The notes: generated from the sequence alone by a model not told the origin. Positions 20,730-29,632 are shown, counted from the stretch's first letter. The stretch is DNA of 64,000 nt from Leuconostoc kimchii IMSNU 11154 (GCF_000092505.1 NC_014136.1:1696501-1760500), one strand, 5' to 3'. Numbers and translations: made by a program.

Positions 20730-21467
20730 TTGCAAATTCCACGCAGTACTTATTACCAATGGTTGTCTCGTCAGCCAAGTCAACGTGAATTGGAAAACCA
20801 ACGTATCACAGACCTTGGCTATGACATTTGGTTATCTAGCAACAAAGTTTACGGCTACAAACGCATTCACGTTGCCTTGAAACGCCAAGGCTTAACCGTT
20901 GGTGTCAAACGCGTTTGGCGCTTAATGAAAGCCATTCAAGCCCAATCCATCATGCAACGGCGTTTTAGAAAGCCCGTTACACAAGTTTTGTATGCGCAAC
21001 GACCAAACTTGGTTAAGCATTTTGATGACATGAGCGGGATTTGGGTAGCTGATGTGACGTACATCCAAATGCCCGGTGGCAGTCATTTGTACTTAGGCAC
21101 GGTGTTTGATCCAGAAGCGCGTAAGGTCTTATCACATAAGGTTAGTACCGTTCGTGATGGGCAATTTGTCGCCGACATTTTAACTGACGCGTTGAAACAC
21201 CATGACGCACCGCGTTATTTGCACACAGATATGGGCAGTGAATACACCAGCTCAACATTTGATGAAGTGATGCAAAAGCACCAGATTAGGCATTCATATT
21301 CTAAAAAAGGGCATCCGTATGATAACGCTAGAATTGAAGTATGCCATTCAATTTTGAAACGGGAGCTAATTCATCCAAACCAATTTTCAAGTAAATTTGA
21401 ATTGATTGCGCGTGTAGTATGGTACATCAATTGGTTTAACACAAAGCGGATTAATTTAATCGCTTAA
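20730..21467 (+). CDS. IS3-family transposase OrfB (integrase core)
   Basis: The catalytic half of the transposase. Visible DDE residues are in WVADVTYIQ, LHTDMGSEY and ARIEVCHSILKREL. The open frame extends upstream past position 20652 without a start, so it is probably made mainly as an OrfAB fusion by -1 frameshifting. Met at 20730 is only the first possible independent start. The C terminus ends at NTKRINLIA, slightly shorter than many relatives, just before the right inverted repeat. The catalytic triad looks intact, so the element may still be active. Confidence 0.87.
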   Translation: MQIPRSTYYQWLSRQPSQRELENQRITDLGYDIWLSSNKVYGYKRIHVALKRQGLTVGVKRVWRLMKAIQAQSIMQRRFRKPVTQVLYAQRPNLVKHFDDMSGIWVADVTYIQMPGGSHLYLGTVFDPEARKVLSHKVSTVRDGQFVADILTDALKHHDAPRYLHTDMGSEYTSSTFDEVMQKHQIRHSYSKKGHPYDNARIEVCHSILKRELIHPNQFSSKFELIARVVWYINWFNTKRINLIA

Positions 21468-21516
21468 CACACGGTGCCCTCTATCGAATTGTGTCTAAGT
21501 TATTGACATACGAGCA

Positions 21517-22155
21517 CCTAAAGAAAAATATAGTGGTATTATTTTAGGTGGTATTGTTTTTCAACAAAAAGAGAGTGAGGCTGAAAGTAGTGCTTCAAGT
21601 AAGGGAACCAGCGTACAAAACCACTACGCTTATGCCGTGGCACTTAGTTTGAAAGAAACAGATGACCGGGTCGCGCCTAACTTGAATTTATTAACAGTTA
21701 AGCCAGCTCAGAACAACGCACGAAATGTCATCAATGTGGGTATTCAAAATGATCAATCTATTTTATTATCAAAGGTTAAGGTAGACGCTAAAATATATGC
21801 TAAAGGTGGCAAGTCACCAGTATATTCGTCGTTGACTAATGAGATGCAGATGGCGCCAAATAGTAATTCCCCGTATCCTGTTGCATTAAAAGGGACAGCA
21901 ATGAAACCTGGTAATTACACGTTGAAACTAGCTGTCACGGGCACTGCTTACGACAAGCCGAAAACGTGGCATTTTACAAGAGATGTTAAAATAAAGTCAA
22001 CAGAAGCAAAAACACTGAATCAATCTGATGTTGATTTAAAAGCAAATACGAATAACAATAACTGGATCTATATCCTTATAGGTGCTTTGTTGTTCCTCGT
22101 GATTATACTATTAATCGTTGTTTTGATTAGGCAAAACAAAAAATCAAAATCGTAA
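21517..22155 (+). pseudogene. 3' fragment of a DUF916/DUF3324 (WxL-interacting) surface protein
   Basis: The frame begins directly at the right end of the IS (PKEKYSGIILGGIVF) and runs 212 codons. It has the end of a DUF916-like domain, a DUF3324-like beta domain (NVINVGIQNDQSILLS, MAPNSNSPYPVALKG, KPGNYTLKLAV) and a C-terminal membrane helix with a basic tail (IYILIGALLFLVIILLIVVLI, then RQNKKSKS). Such proteins bind WxL-domain proteins and peptidoglycan. The signal peptide and most of DUF916 are missing, and no WxL genes are near. The internal ATG at 21637 is probably not a true start. Confidence 0.8.
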
Positions 22156-22180
22156 TATTGAAACTTAATGACTAACATTT

Positions 22181-22222
22181 AAAAAAGTACGAATCGCTAT
22201 TTAGTCGATTCGTACTTTTTTA
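22181..22222 (+). terminator. Terminator after the DUF3324 fragment
   Basis: A stem of at least 14 bp (AAAGTACGAATCG/CGATTCGTACTTT) with a 9-base loop, flanked by A and T runs. It could act in both directions. Confidence 0.85.
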
Positions 22223-22285
22223 AGGTTTTAATTAATTCGAGTTAAAATTTTGGCGTATAAGCCTCACCTAAACGCGTAATCATAA

Positions 22286-22326
22286 AATATGATAAGCTAT
22301 AAGTATCATATTAATGACAATTGTCA
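22286..22326. promoter_or_regulatory. Inverted repeats upstream of panE
   Basis: AATATGATA/TATCATATT with a 9-base spacer (22286-22312) is followed by the perfect palindrome TGACAATTGTCA (22315-22326). These may be operator sites. A near-identical palindrome, TGACAACTGTCA, lies upstream of mgtE. Confidence 0.4.
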
Positions 22327-22373
22327 CCACTTTAGCTAGTCGCTTAAGGTATGAGTTCTGGCACAATTAAAAC

Positions 22374-22412
22374 GGAGGAAGCGTACGAGTTATTGTACGC
22401 ATATGGCAACGT
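22374..22412 (+). promoter_or_regulatory. Ribosome site separated from the panE start by a hairpin
   Basis: The only strong Shine-Dalgarno sequence, GGAGGAA (22375-22380), is 32 bases from ATG 22413. Between them lies the hairpin GCGTAC-N8-GTACGC (22381-22400). Folding it would leave 12 bases between the ribosome site and the start. Confidence 0.55.
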
Positions 22413-23366
22413 ATGAAAATAGCAATTGCAGGATTTGGCGCACTTGGTGCACGATTAGGTGTTAAGTTACAAACTGCTGGTCATGAGGTTACGGGAATTG
22501 ATGGGTGGCCAGCCCATATTGCCGCCATTAATACCAATGGCTTAACCGTCATTCATGATAATCAAGCGCCTAGGAAGTATTTTGTACCTGTTATGACAGC
22601 GCAAGAAGTTACCGGAGAATTTGATTTAATCATTCTATTAACAAAGACACCGCAACTTGATCGCATGTTAACAGATATTGCGCCAGTTATTACTAAGAAG
22701 ACACAATTACTTGTGTTATCTAATGGTTTAGGAAATATTGAAGTCATCGAAAAGCATGTGGCACGTGATCAAATTTTGGCTGGGGTGACACTATGGACAT
22801 CAAGTTTAGTCAAGCCAGGGGAAATTCATACGACTGGTAGCGGTTCGATTAAATTACAAGCCATCGGTCACGCGAATGCTAAACCAGTGGTTGATGCCAT
22901 GAATCAGGCTGGATTACATGTTGAACTGACTGATGACGTGTTGACTGCGATTTGGCATAAAGCAGGGATCAATTCAGTTTTGAATCCATTGTCGGTACTA
23001 CTAGATGCTAATATTGCTGAATTTGGTACTGCTGGCAACGGGATGGACTTGGCTTTAACAATACTGAATGAAATTCAAAAAGTCGGTGCATTGCAGGGTA
23101 TTAAAGTGGATATTGCTGCAATTATGTCTGATTTAACAAATTTATTAAAACCAGAAAATGCGGGAAATCATTATCCATCGATGTACCAAGATATTCAAAA
23201 TGGTAAGCGAACAGAGATTGATTTTTTGAATGGTTATTTTGCAAAAATTGGTCAGCAAGAAGATGTGCCAACACCGCTCAATATGATGATTACACACCTG
23301 ATTCACGCCAAAGAAGACATTGAACGTGTCAAAATTGCTAAACAGCAGGAAACTTTTGAAATTTAG
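22413..23366 (+). CDS. panE: 2-dehydropantoate 2-reductase (ketopantoate reductase)
   Basis: A 317-residue NADPH-dependent reductase of the PanE/ApbA family, which makes pantoate for coenzyme A or reduces related 2-keto acids. The N terminus gives the Rossmann motif MKIAIAGFGALGARLG, so the start is secure. The conserved mid-region VLSNGLGN, LAGVTLWTSS, IWHKAGINSVLNPLSVLL and the C-terminal SMYQDIQNGKRTEIDFLNGY (catalytic-region Lys and Glu) are all present. It is a single gene with terminators on both sides or nearby. The ribosome site is unusual, being set apart from the start by a hairpin. Confidence 0.88.
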   Translation: MKIAIAGFGALGARLGVKLQTAGHEVTGIDGWPAHIAAINTNGLTVIHDNQAPRKYFVPVMTAQEVTGEFDLIILLTKTPQLDRMLTDIAPVITKKTQLLVLSNGLGNIEVIEKHVARDQILAGVTLWTSSLVKPGEIHTTGSGSIKLQAIGHANAKPVVDAMNQAGLHVELTDDVLTAIWHKAGINSVLNPLSVLLDANIAEFGTAGNGMDLALTILNEIQKVGALQGIKVDIAAIMSDLTNLLKPENAGNHYPSMYQDIQNGKRTEIDFLNGYFAKIGQQEDVPTPLNMMITHLIHAKEDIERVKIAKQQETFEI

Positions 23367-23434
23367 TTTATAACTAAGTGGCAATTATATGACGTATTTT
23401 TAATTAACGCATATAGAATCATTGGAGGATAAAT

Positions 23435-23962
23435 ATGACAAAGACGATTGAAACAGCTATTTTTGCCGGCGGCTGCTTTTGGTGCATGGTTGAACCGTTT
23501 GATTCATTACCAGGTATTGAAAAGGTACGCTCTGGTTATACGGGTGGACACACAGTCAACCCAACTTATGAAGAAGTAAGTTCACATACAACAGGTCATA
23601 CAGAGGCCGTCAAAATTTGGTTTGACCCTGAAAAGCTGACTTATGATGAACTTGTAACCATTTATTGGGAGCAAACTGACCCAACAGATGCCATGGGTCA
23701 ATTTCAAGATCGTGGTGATAATTATCGTCCAGTGATTTTTGTGGCCAATCAGGCACAGCGCGAAATTGCTGAACAGTCAAAAGCTAGCCTTCAGGCTTCT
23801 GCTCGTTTTGAACAACCAATTGTGACAACGATTGAGGATGCCAAACCATTTTATGATGCAGAAGAATATCATCAAGATTTTTACAAAAAAGAACCTACGC
23901 GTGAAGCCTTAGAAATGGAACAACGCTTGGCATTTAAACAAAAAAATTGGCAAAAAAAATAA
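23435..23962 (+). CDS. msrA: Peptide methionine-S-sulfoxide reductase A
   Basis: A 175-residue MsrA that repairs the S-epimer of oxidised methionine in proteins. The catalytic motif [12 protein letters not shown] is at the N terminus, followed by [21 protein letters not shown] and the conserved [10 protein letters not shown] near the C terminus. Good ribosome site (TTGGAGG). It is a single gene followed by a short terminator. Useful to a catalase-poor lactic acid bacterium under oxidative stress. Confidence 0.95.
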   Translation: MTKTIETAIFAGGCFWCMVEPFDSLPGIEKVRSGYTGGHTVNPTYEEVSSHTTGHTEAVKIWFDPEKLTYDELVTIYWEQTDPTDAMGQFQDRGDNYRPVIFVANQAQREIAEQSKASLQASARFEQPIVTTIEDAKPFYDAEEYHQDFYKKEPTREALEMEQRLAFKQKNWQKK

Positions 23963-23985
23963 ACAGCGTGAGCTGTTTTTATTTT
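23961..23985 (+). terminator. Terminator after msrA
   Basis: A 7-bp stem AAACAGC/GCTGTTT with a GTGA loop and a T-rich tail. Confidence 0.75.
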
Positions 23986-24067
23986 GTATTCGGATTGTGA
24001 CGCCAAAATCAGCTGTTATATGGTAAAATAAATAGGTTATAGGTGGCTACAAAAACACCTAATTAAT

Positions 24068-24125
24068 GAGGAGAATACGTTAAATGAGATACCAGTCATC
24101 GGTATAATTTAACGGTCAAAATAAA
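24068..24125 (+). promoter_or_regulatory. Ribosome site separated from the rnz start by a strong hairpin
   Basis: GAGGAG (24068-24073) is the only good Shine-Dalgarno sequence before ATG 24126. Between them is a hairpin of 8 bp (CGTTAAAT/ATTTAACG, 24078-24085 with 24107-24114) topped by 5 bp (ATACC/GGTAT). ATG follows 11 bases after the hairpin. An alternative reading is a 7-codon leader peptide (MRYQSSV, 24084-24107). Confidence 0.55.
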
Positions 24126-25070
24126 ATGCAACTTGAATTCTTAGGAACCGGCTCCGGGCAACCATCAAAATTTAGAAATGTCACAAGTATTGCATTACGT
24201 TTGCTTGATGAACGTAATGCCGTATGGCTATTTGATGTTGGTGAAGCAACACAGCATCAAATTTTAAAAACAACGATACGGCCACGTAAAGTTGAAAAAA
24301 TATTCATATCACATTTACATGGTGACCATATTTTTGGATTACCTGGTTTTTTAAGTTCGCGGTCATTTCAAGGCGCTGATAAAAATGAGCCATTGACAAT
24401 TTATGGGCCAAAAGGTGTTAAAGAGTATGTACAGACTGCCTTACGTATTTCAGAAACGCGTTTATCTTATCCAATCGTGTACGCTGAACTTAAGGAAGGG
24501 GTCATTTTTGAAGACAAAACTTTCCGTGTTATTGGCGCCAAAATGCGCCATCGTATTGAAACATGGGGCTATCGTGTCGAAGAAAAAGACCATCCGGGTG
24601 AACTATTAGTCGATAAACTACGTCAAGAAAACATACCATCAGGGCCAATATTTGGTCAGCTTAAAGCCGGTAAAGTGGTGACTTTACCAGATGGCCGTGT
24701 TTTGGATGGTCAGGATTATATCGGTGCAAGCCAAAAAGGCCGTGTTGTGACTTTTATTTTAGACACGCGTCCTAACGATAATGTTGAAATATTGGCTGAC
24801 CATGCGGATGTTCTTGTGCACGAAAGTACGTATGGTGCTGGAGAAGAAGAAGCAAAAATGGCGCGTGCCCATGCACATTCAACTAGTGTGACTGCTGCAA
24901 ATGTAGCTCAGCGAGCACACGTCGATAAACTCGTTTTGACCCACTTATCTGCACGTTATGTTGGGCCAATGGTTAAGACATTGATTACAGATGTTCGCCG
25001 TATTTTTCCAAACACAACCGTTGCTAGAGATCTGGATATCATCAATATTCCATTTAAAAAAGAGGTGTGA
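24126..25070 (+). CDS. rnz: Ribonuclease Z (tRNA 3'-processing)
   Basis: A 314-residue metallo-beta-lactamase-fold endonuclease that trims tRNA 3' trailers so that CCA can be added. It has [16 protein letters not shown] at the N terminus, the zinc motif [14 protein letters not shown] (near residue 64), an exosite-type insertion, and the later metal ligands in ILDTRP, HESTYG and LTHLSARY. The start is fixed by the family N terminus. The stop is close to recJ, and the two probably form an operon, as in several lactic acid bacteria. Confidence 0.94.
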   Translation: MQLEFLGTGSGQPSKFRNVTSIALRLLDERNAVWLFDVGEATQHQILKTTIRPRKVEKIFISHLHGDHIFGLPGFLSSRSFQGADKNEPLTIYGPKGVKEYVQTALRISETRLSYPIVYAELKEGVIFEDKTFRVIGAKMRHRIETWGYRVEEKDHPGELLVDKLRQENIPSGPIFGQLKAGKVVTLPDGRVLDGQDYIGASQKGRVVTFILDTRPNDNVEILADHADVLVHESTYGAGEEEAKMARAHAHSTSVTAANVAQRAHVDKLVLTHLSARYVGPMVKTLITDVRRIFPNTTVARDLDIINIPFKKEV

Positions 25071-25102
25071 ATTCAATCGTTCACGCGTTAAAGAAGGTTA
25101 CA

Positions 25103-27067
25103 ATGAGTCAAAAAAATTGGCAAATATTGTCAAAACCACCTGAAAAAGTTGTGCGACAACTGCAAACACAATTAAATATTGACCAAATTGCAGCGACGAT
25201 TGTTGCACAAAAAGGATATACAACCCCTGAAACTGCCTTTCAGTATTTACAACCAAGTATTGAGCAGTTGCATGATCCCATGCAACTACATGATATGGAC
25301 AAAACGTTTGAACGGTTGACAGAAGCAGCTTTTGGCGGTGAAAAAATTGTGGTGTATGGTGATTATGATTTAGATGGTGTCACCAGTACAGCAATTATGG
25401 TAGAAGCGCTTGAAGTGTTGGGAGCAGATGTTACGGCTTATATCCCCAATCGCTTTTTAGATGGGTATGGCCCAAACATTGATGCCTACAAACGTTTAAT
25501 TGATGCTGGCGCCCAAGTGATCGTTACAGTGGACAATGGTGTTAGTGGTCATGAAGCTGTGGCTTATGCCATGGCTCAGGGTGTTGATGTGATTATTACT
25601 GATCACCATGAAATTGGGCCAACTTTACCTGAGGCTTTTGCAATCGTACATCCTAGACATCCTGATGGGCACTATCCTTTTGATGACCTTTCAGGTGTCG
25701 GTGTGGCATTTAAAGTCGCTCAAGCATTACTCACTGATGGGCAACCCGTAACAGATAAAAGTGACCTACCAACCGAGATGCTTGATTTAGTGGCACTTGG
25801 CGAAATAGCTGATATGGTCTCATTAACTGATGAAAATCGAACATTGGTGTCTTGGGGCCTAAAACAAATTAATGATAGTCCGCGTCCAGGGCTGTCAGCG
25901 CTTTTAAAAAATGCTGGACAGGCAAGTAACCAGCCGATTATTTCAGAAACAGTATCCTTTAAAATAGCACCGCGTTTAAATGCGGTGGGTCGCTTAGGAG
26001 ATGCTAGTTTAGCGCTAGATCTACTACTCAGTCAAGATGCTGATACAGCAACTGATATGGCTTCACAAATTGAAGCCATTAATGCAGAGCGTCAAGAGAT
26101 TGTGGAAGAAGTATTTGGTGCTGCCAAGCAAATTGCATTATCTGAGGAACATATTAACGATCAAGTGCTGGTTGTGGCTGGTCAAGACTGGCATCAGGGT
26201 ATTTTAGGTATTGTAGCTAGTCGACTTGTTGAGCTGTTACACAAACCAGTCATTGTGTTAAGTTTAGTTTCTGGTAGTTACAAAGGATCAGGACGTTCTT
26301 ACGGTAATTTTGATTTGTATACTTTAATGGGAAATTATCGTGAATTATATGATACTTTTGGAGGTCATGCTAGTGCCTTGGGATTAGCCATATCCGAGAC
26401 TAATTTGGCACGTTTACGTGACCAGTTAGCTGATTTACCTGCTCTCGAATTAACACAACAAGCTGTTGATGTGAATATGATGTTGACAACGCAGGAGTTA
26501 ACGACAACTGTTTACGATGCATTAACCCTGCTGGAACCATTTGGTACAGGCAACAGGCAGCCTATATTTGAGATACAAAACCCTAAAATTGAAAAAGCCA
26601 TTACGATGGGATCAACAAAGCAGCATATTAAGTTGACTTTGCCCAATCAAATTGAAGCAGTAGGGTTTAACCACCCAGACTGGACAGGTATTGTTGTTAA
26701 ACCTAAAAATGTGTCGTTTGTCGCAACACTGGGTATTAATTATTTCCGTGGTATGAAGCGATTACAATTACTCTTAACTGACGTTGCCATACCAGAAGTT
26801 GCTGAAAACGATGCACATAAAAAATTCTTTGCACAAGTTTATAAATTTATTTATAGCCATCAAGATTTAAATTTTGCGCAAAACTTGGATAAAATTGCCA
26901 AGTTGTTACACATCACAAAAAAAGATCTTAATATTATGGTGCAAGTCTTTATTGAATTAGGGTTTGTCCGGATCAGTGATGGCGGTTTCGTAAAAATTGT
27001 TCCTAATGCACCACAAAAAGCATTATCATCGTCAGTAACTTATCAAAAGTTCCTGGCAGACCGTTAA
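25103..27067 (+). CDS. recJ: Single-stranded-DNA-specific exonuclease RecJ
   Basis: About 654 residues, a DHH/DHHA1 5'-3' exonuclease used in recombination and mismatch repair. The start at ATG 25103 has GAAGG upstream; the frame is also open from 25067. It has VYGDYDLDGVTST (motif I), TVDNGVSGHEA, ITDHHEIGP (the DHH core), LDLVALGEIADMV, APRLNAVGRLGDA, and the DHHA1-type GSGRSYGNFDLY and FGGHASALG. The C-terminal extra domain matches Firmicute RecJ. Upstream rnz is probably co-transcribed. Confidence 0.94.
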   Translation: MSQKNWQILSKPPEKVVRQLQTQLNIDQIAATIVAQKGYTTPETAFQYLQPSIEQLHDPMQLHDMDKTFERLTEAAFGGEKIVVYGDYDLDGVTSTAIMVEALEVLGADVTAYIPNRFLDGYGPNIDAYKRLIDAGAQVIVTVDNGVSGHEAVAYAMAQGVDVIITDHHEIGPTLPEAFAIVHPRHPDGHYPFDDLSGVGVAFKVAQALLTDGQPVTDKSDLPTEMLDLVALGEIADMVSLTDENRTLVSWGLKQINDSPRPGLSALLKNAGQASNQPIISETVSFKIAPRLNAVGRLGDASLALDLLLSQDADTATDMASQIEAINAERQEIVEEVFGAAKQIALSEEHINDQVLVVAGQDWHQGILGIVASRLVELLHKPVIVLSLVSGSYKGSGRSYGNFDLYTLMGNYRELYDTFGGHASALGLAISETNLARLRDQLADLPALELTQQAVDVNMMLTTQELTTTVYDALTLLEPFGTGNRQPIFEIQNPKIEKAITMGSTKQHIKLTLPNQIEAVGFNHPDWTGIVVKPKNVSFVATLGINYFRGMKRLQLLLTDVAIPEVAENDAHKKFFAQVYKFIYSHQDLNFAQNLDKIAKLLHITKKDLNIMVQVFIELGFVRISDGGFVKIVPNAPQKALSSSVTYQKFLADR

Positions 27068-27165
27068 ATGATTAAATAGAAAGCATGAGTACTTAATACA
27101 AAAAGTGTGACTGAGGCTGAATTTGATTCGGTTGTGCAGGCATGCTTGTGTACTCTGAGAGAAAA

Positions 27166-27696
27166 ATGACAGTAGATTTACACAATTACGTTGCCACAGT
27201 TGAAAATTTTCCAGAACCAGGCGTTGATTTTAGAGATCTATCACCCTTGATGGGTGATGGCGTAGCTTATAAACAAGCTGTTGATGAAATTGCTGATTTT
27301 GCCAAGGACTTAGCGATTGATCTTATTGCTGGACCAGAGTCACGGGGGTTCATTGTTGGCTCACCTTTGGCCTATGCACTTAATGTTGGCTTCGTTCCTG
27401 CGCGTAAGGGCGGAAAATTACCACGTGAGGCAGTTAGCGCCTCATATACATTGGAGTATGGTGGTGAGAATGTTCTTGAAATTCATAAAGATGCAATAAA
27501 ACCAGGACAGCGTGTTTTAATTGTTGATGATTTACTAGCCACTGGCGGTACAATTAATGCTACACGTGAAATTATTGAAAAGCTCGGTGGCGTCGTTGCT
27601 GGTGTGGCTTTCATCATTGAATTAAAAGCATTGCATGGGCGTGAAAAGATTATGGAGGCTGGGGATGTACCAGCCATGGCTTTAATGACTTATTAA
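27166..27696 (+). CDS. apt: Adenine phosphoribosyltransferase
   Basis: A 176-residue purine salvage enzyme making AMP from adenine and PRPP. It has [22 protein letters not shown] at the N terminus, [14 protein letters not shown], the flexible-loop SASYTLEYG, and the PRPP-binding [15 protein letters not shown] start it at ATG 27166 because GAGAG lies just upstream and the family starts there; the frame is open from 27142. A strong bidirectional terminator separates it from the converging gene. Confidence 0.94.
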   Translation: MTVDLHNYVATVENFPEPGVDFRDLSPLMGDGVAYKQAVDEIADFAKDLAIDLIAGPESRGFIVGSPLAYALNVGFVPARKGGKLPREAVSASYTLEYGGENVLEIHKDAIKPGQRVLIVDDLLATGGTINATREIIEKLGGVVAGVAFIIELKALHGREKIMEAGDVPAMALMTY

Positions 27697-27708
27697 TGTG
27701 TATAAGAA

Positions 27709-27744
27709 AAAATGAGACCAGAACTTGAGTTCTGGTCTCATTTT
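27709..27744. terminator. Bidirectional terminator between apt and the converging gene
   Basis: A perfect stem of about 16 bp (AATGAGACCAGAAC/GTTCTGGTCTCATT) with a 4-base loop, A-run on one side and T-run on the other. It serves both convergent genes. Confidence 0.9.
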
Positions 27745-28448
27745 ACGATGAATACTTGATCATGAATAAAATCAAATGGTTGGTGATGTTTGTTCAGTGA
27801 TAAGGGGGCAGAAAGATCTGCCATTTGCCAAAACTGTGTTGAATTAGTCGCACGGTTTTTTTCGCCGATCACAATAAAATCACCAGTGAAGTGTTGCTGA
27901 CGGAGGGCAGCGAGTATATCAACATCACTGATATTAGTATCGGGCGCCCAACTCATTATCACAACCTCAAATGAAAGTGTCTCAACAGCCTGTAATCCAC
28001 TCATTTGTGTGACCTGTGTCCAAGGATCAGGCGTTTGAATATCTTGATTTTCCCAAGCAAAGGTATCAGTAGCGACTACGTCATCACCAAGATCACGTAA
28101 GCCAGAGGCTAATATACCATTACCAGCCATGACTTCTAAAACGCGACGGCCCGCAATAAATTGATGAAGATCATTGAGCCAAAGTTTATTGGGTAAATGC
28201 CAGATGCCAAAAGTAGTAATTAATTCTTGTCTAAAACCAGATAACAAGTCATCAACTGGCATGAGACGTGGGGTGTGTCGTATTTGTGATTCACTAAAGC
28301 TCAAGCGTGGTAAGGGTTTAACTGGCAATTCATGTCTTTTTAGTGCTTGTAAGGTATCACTTGCAATAATGAGTTTCTGTTGTATCCAAAGTTGCTCAGG
28401 AAATTGTTCAGCGTACGCGCGTAAATTATTGCGCATCATCTGTGACAT
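27738..28448 (-). CDS. SAM-dependent methyltransferase-like protein
   Basis: About 236 residues if started at ATG 28448; further in-frame ATGs lie at 28439 and 28436, and the frame is open from 28523. It has a class I methyltransferase motif I (RRVLEVMAGNGILASGLRDLG), a following acidic motif II (VVATDTF) and EVVIMSWAPDTN at motif IV. The N-terminal 90 residues are unassigned. The likely start overlaps the end of the upstream small membrane gene by about 20 bases, so the two are coupled. The substrate is unknown. Confidence 0.7.
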   Translation of the reverse strand: MSQMMRNNLRAYAEQFPEQLWIQQKLIIASDTLQALKRHELPVKPLPRLSFSESQIRHTPRLMPVDDLLSGFRQELITTFGIWHLPNKLWLNDLHQFIAGRRVLEVMAGNGILASGLRDLGDDVVATDTFAWENQDIQTPDPWTQVTQMSGLQAVETLSFEVVIMSWAPDTNISDVDILAALRQQHFTGDFIVIGEKNRATNSTQFWQMADLSAPLSLNKHHQPFDFIHDQVFIVK

Positions 28449-28743
28449 CCCGACGATGATGTGTTTCGCCTGCTCGAGACATATAGATATTATAGTTTTT
28501 ACCTTGATGAACAAATTCAGCATTGTGTCCTTTTTTAATACGGTGTTTTAATCGCCAAATGGCAACCAATGTGATGACACCACCAACGGCTAAGCAAACC
28601 AGTATCACTAAGAACAGGATAGCGATGATTGAAAATATCAGGGGAACGGCCACACCAATGATTGTTAAGAGTATAGGAATAAAAATGAATAAACCAATGA
28701 GTGCTGTGACAAGTACACCAATAAATTGAAACATCTTTTTCAT
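28426..28743 (-). CDS. Small two-helix membrane protein
   Basis: A 105-residue protein with two long hydrophobic helices (FIGVLVTALIGLFIFIPILL and IAILFLVILVCLAVGGVITL) and a basic, His-rich cytoplasmic tail. Strong ribosome site GGAGG. I do not recognise a family. It precedes and overlaps the methyltransferase-like gene, and follows the YjbH-like gene on the same strand. Confidence 0.65.
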   Translation of the reverse strand: MKKMFQFIGVLVTALIGLFIFIPILLTIIGVAVPLIFSIIAILFLVILVCLAVGGVITLVAIWRLKHRIKKGHNAEFVHQGKNYNIYMSRAGETHHRRDVTDDAQ

Positions 28744-28778
28744 ATTAATAAGCCTCCAAAATAAGTTTTGAATCTCGT

Positions 28779-29375
28779 TTAATGCGCATACACACTGAGA
28801 TTTTGTAGTAATATGTCAGGCGTTACACGTTGTGTCAAGTGTGGTGTAAAAGCAGAGACTAATTTGTTAGCTGAACAATCAGTTAACACGGTTGTTTGTG
28901 ATGGCGTTGAAACATCAATTGCCACACCGGCTTGAATTTTTGGCATGAGCTGTTGTGCTAATTGTTGTTCTTTGATAACAGCACGAATCGTTTCCTTGGT
29001 TTGCCGATTACTGATAAAATCGGGCACATTGAGCTGTGTTGTCTTTGCGATAGCAATCACCAACTCATGACTATAAGACTGGTTATTTGTAACTAAGGCT
29101 TGTTGCAATGCCATCAAAAAAGAACGTGCTTTTTTGTTACCTTCAAGTTGTGCCGCTTTAAAATCAAGCGCAACGCGACAAACAGTTGGTAGTGTTTCCG
29201 GTCGGGAACCTGCTGGCGTAAATGATTCTAACTGTTGCCTAGCATCTGTAGTCATAATTGGAATAAAGTGAATGCTTGTTTTTTGTTTTAGGCTTTCTGC
29301 TACGGTTAACAGGCATTTTTCGGTGCGAAAGCAGTTTTCTGAAAGTGGTTTTAAAAACTGATAAATATCAATCAT
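28779..29375 (-). CDS. spxH: YjbH/SpxH-like DsbA-family adaptor protein
   Basis: About 198 residues, started at ATG 29375 (MIDIYQFLKPL) with GGAG upstream. The N terminus resembles the thioredoxin/DsbA-fold YjbH family, whose members deliver the stress regulator Spx to ClpXP. The usual cysteine motif is replaced by Cys-x5-Cys (ENCFRTEKC). The position is telling: in Firmicutes yjbH lies next to yjbM (relQ), the NAD kinase gene and an rluD-type gene, exactly the genes that diverge from it here. Assignment rests on that neighbourhood plus weak fold similarity. Confidence 0.7.
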   Translation of the reverse strand: MIDIYQFLKPLSENCFRTEKCLLTVAESLKQKTSIHFIPIMTTDARQQLESFTPAGSRPETLPTVCRVALDFKAAQLEGNKKARSFLMALQQALVTNNQSYSHELVIAIAKTTQLNVPDFISNRQTKETIRAVIKEQQLAQQLMPKIQAGVAIDVSTPSQTTVLTDCSANKLVSAFTPHLTQRVTPDILLQNLSVYAH

Positions 29376-29456
29376 TGGTGTGATCTCCGTGAAGTGCATT
29401 TTATTTAATATCCAAAAATTTATTTTACCCGCAAAATAGTGACTTGTCGACTGTTT

Positions 29457-29632
29457 TGCTCAAAACGAGCAGTAAAATGTGTTAAAATGAAGAGTAACAG
29501 ATTAAGGGATTGTGCGCATTTTCCCAAAGTGGGTGAGTTGATTAACAGTTGCTTTTGGGTGGTACGGACTTTTTTAATGCTGTAGTGTCGGTTTTTTCCG
29601 AACTACTATGACGTGTAGAAAGAGGTGTCGGC
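29457..29632 (+). promoter_or_regulatory. Structured leader of relQ
   Basis: The gap between the divergent spxH and relQ genes holds a TGCTC-N5-GAGCA repeat (29457-29471), a -10-like TAAAAT (29483-29488), then about 140 transcribed bases. These contain two hairpins: CCCAAA..TTTGGG, and GTAG(TG)TCGG-T6-CCGA(A)CTAC at about 29583-29606. The ribosome site AAAGAGGTG follows. No terminator tract is seen, so any control would be on translation or RNA stability. Confidence 0.4.

Larger units (their letters stand above)
20276..21516 (+). mobile_element. IS3-family insertion sequence (IS150-like), with duplicated left end
   Basis: The ends match as imperfect inverted repeats of about 38 bp: left TGCTCGTATG..GATAGAGG, right the complement ending CATACGAGCA at 21516. 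The left 27 bp are present twice in direct tandem (20276-20302 and 20303-20329), so the functional left end may be 20303. It encodes OrfA and OrfB with a -1 frameshift signal between them. No direct target repeat is visible: AGTAA or GGACAAC on the left, CCTAA on the right. That fits a deletion or recombination after insertion rather than a fresh simple insertion. Confidence 0.88.

Noticed and set aside
28174..28551. 125-codon plus-strand ORF opposite the methyltransferase-like gene
   Set aside because: Cys/Ser-rich translation without recognisable domain; the minus-strand frame has methyltransferase motifs.
29550..29600. T-box-like GGGTGGTAC sequence in the relQ leader
   Set aside because: No stem I, specifier loop or terminator/antiterminator pair can be drawn in the 140-base leader, and relQ is not an amino-acid gene. 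One short match is not enough to call a T-box.
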